A stretch of 32,234 nucleotides of DNA from an uncultured Lachnospiraceae bacterium. Its GTDB lineage: Bacteria; Bacillota; Clostridia; Lachnospirales; Lachnospiraceae. The position numbers and the translations under genes were made by a program. The stretch is taken from positions 1 to 32,234 of the forward strand of contig CAMWLV010000030.1 in NCBI GenBank assembly GCA_947175175.1, read 5' to 3'. Below the pieces are notes generated by a model, which was not told the origin of the DNA, searched no databases, and was given only the letters and a program-made list of their open reading frames with translations. Position 1 is the first letter of the stretch. Each line of letters begins with the position of its first letter. Of the stretch, positions 31,680-32,234 are shown in pieces.

Positions 31680-32234
31680 ATGATATTTAGCTATTGGAGA
31701 ATAAGTATCCTAGCACAGCTGACATATAAAAAAGATTTTTTAGTAGAAATTATAGTATGGTTTCTTTATTCAACGATACCTTTCTTATCACTGACGTTAC
31801 TATTACAAAAATTTGTATATCTTGGCAGATTTTCGATTTATCATATTGCTGTATTGTATGGACTTAGTCAGATGTCCTATGATATTGCGCGAATGTTTGG
31901 CAGAGGGTTTGACAATTTTGCGGACACTATTATGAGTGGTGATTTTGACATTTATTATATACGACCGTTATCAATATTATTTCAAATACTCGCCAATGAT
32001 ATTTTTTTGAGGAGAATAGCAGGTATATTACAGGGAGCGATTATACTTGCCTGGGGGCTGACAAAACTTCAAATGTTATCTTCTCTTTTCCAAATCATTT
32101 TAATTGTTTTTATCGGTTCATTGATGTACATGGGTTTGTTTATATTTAACTCATCATTAATACTATTAACAATAAAAGAAAATTCATTTGTTAGTTATTT
32201 AATTGACTTATCAGTTCAGGTTGGATATTATCCC
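31680..32234 (+). CDS. ABC-2 type transporter permease, partner subunit (3' end outside window)
   Basis: The ATG at 31680 with GAGGAG upstream opens a frame that runs past the end of the window; 185 codons are present. The N-terminus FSYWRISILAQLTYKKDFL is followed by a TM segment. FGRGFDNFADTIMSGDFDIYYIRPLSILFQIL is the hallmark of the COG3694-like permease that pairs with the preceding type (the usual form is GFDxFxxxIxxGxFDxxLLRPLxxLxQ). Further TM helices follow (AIILAWGLTKL, IILIVFIGSLMYMGLFIF). An ATP-binding subunit is expected downstream or elsewhere; none is in the window. Likely the second gene of the 30920 operon. Confidence 0.85.
   Translation, partial: MIFSYWRISILAQLTYKKDFLVEIIVWFLYSTIPFLSLTLLLQKFVYLGRFSIYHIAVLYGLSQMSYDIARMFGRGFDNFADTIMSGDFDIYYIRPLSILFQILANDIFLRRIAGILQGAIILAWGLTKLQMLSSLFQIILIVFIGSLMYMGLFIFNSSLILLTIKENSFVSYLIDLSVQVGYYP

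Overview
This window comes from a low-to-moderate GC Gram-positive anaerobe, most likely a Lachnospiraceae member (Clostridia). The evidence is strong GGAGG-type ribosome binding sites, a T-box-controlled threonyl-tRNA synthetase, a YjfB-family gene behind a SigD-type motility promoter, an FtsEX/M23/S41 cell-division cluster, and a short Cys-containing protein typical of this family. The genus cannot be set from the sequence alone.

Layout. 1-2980 is an accessory, AT-rich stretch: a tail of an upstream gene, hairpins, two GNAT acetyltransferases, a short nucleotidyltransferase, a VOC-fold protein, and a decayed M3-peptidase pseudogene. 3036-5181 is thrS on the minus strand with its T-box leader and promoter. 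5202-8416 holds a CPBP membrane protease coupled to a MATE exporter, a perfect 28-bp palindrome, and the S1-domain protein CvfB. A bidirectional terminator then faces the minus-strand yjfB gene. 9009-14364 is a cell-envelope and division cluster: a PucR/CdaR-like regulator, ftsE, ftsX, an M23 hydrolase with a coiled coil, and a CtpA-like S41 protease. 14485-20536 holds a GH2 beta-mannosidase, a remnant of one ATP-grasp gene, an intact R2K-like ATP-grasp gene, an AraC/GyrI-like regulator and a second MATE exporter. 20676-22926 is a lipoprotein-like amidase followed by a polynucleotide-kinase-like ATPase and a bacterial Thg1-like 3'-5' nucleotidyltransferase, a plausible RNA-repair pair. 23036-28353 has a small Cys-containing protein on the minus strand and the uvrB-uvrA repair genes.

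28375-32234 is the most unusual part. Two overlapping XRE-HTH/helical-repeat regulators converge on a 54-codon minus-strand ORF with a strong RBS, a Lys-rich N-terminus and a hydrophobic core, resembling an exported peptide precursor. Its upstream region carries a 50-bp near-perfect palindrome with an outward-facing TTGACA in each arm. On the other side is a promoter overlapped by a second inverted repeat, a structured leader, and two ABC-2 permeases; the second permease runs off the window. The arrangement suggests an RRNPP-type peptide-sensing circuit controlling an ABC exporter, but this is inference.

No tRNA, rRNA, CRISPR array, IS element or origin was seen. Gene-poor stretches longer than 300 bases are 1-341 (hairpins), 4809-5275 (T-box and divergent promoters), 8676-9008 (SigD promoter and AT-rich DNA) and 30515-30919 (palindromes, promoters and leader).
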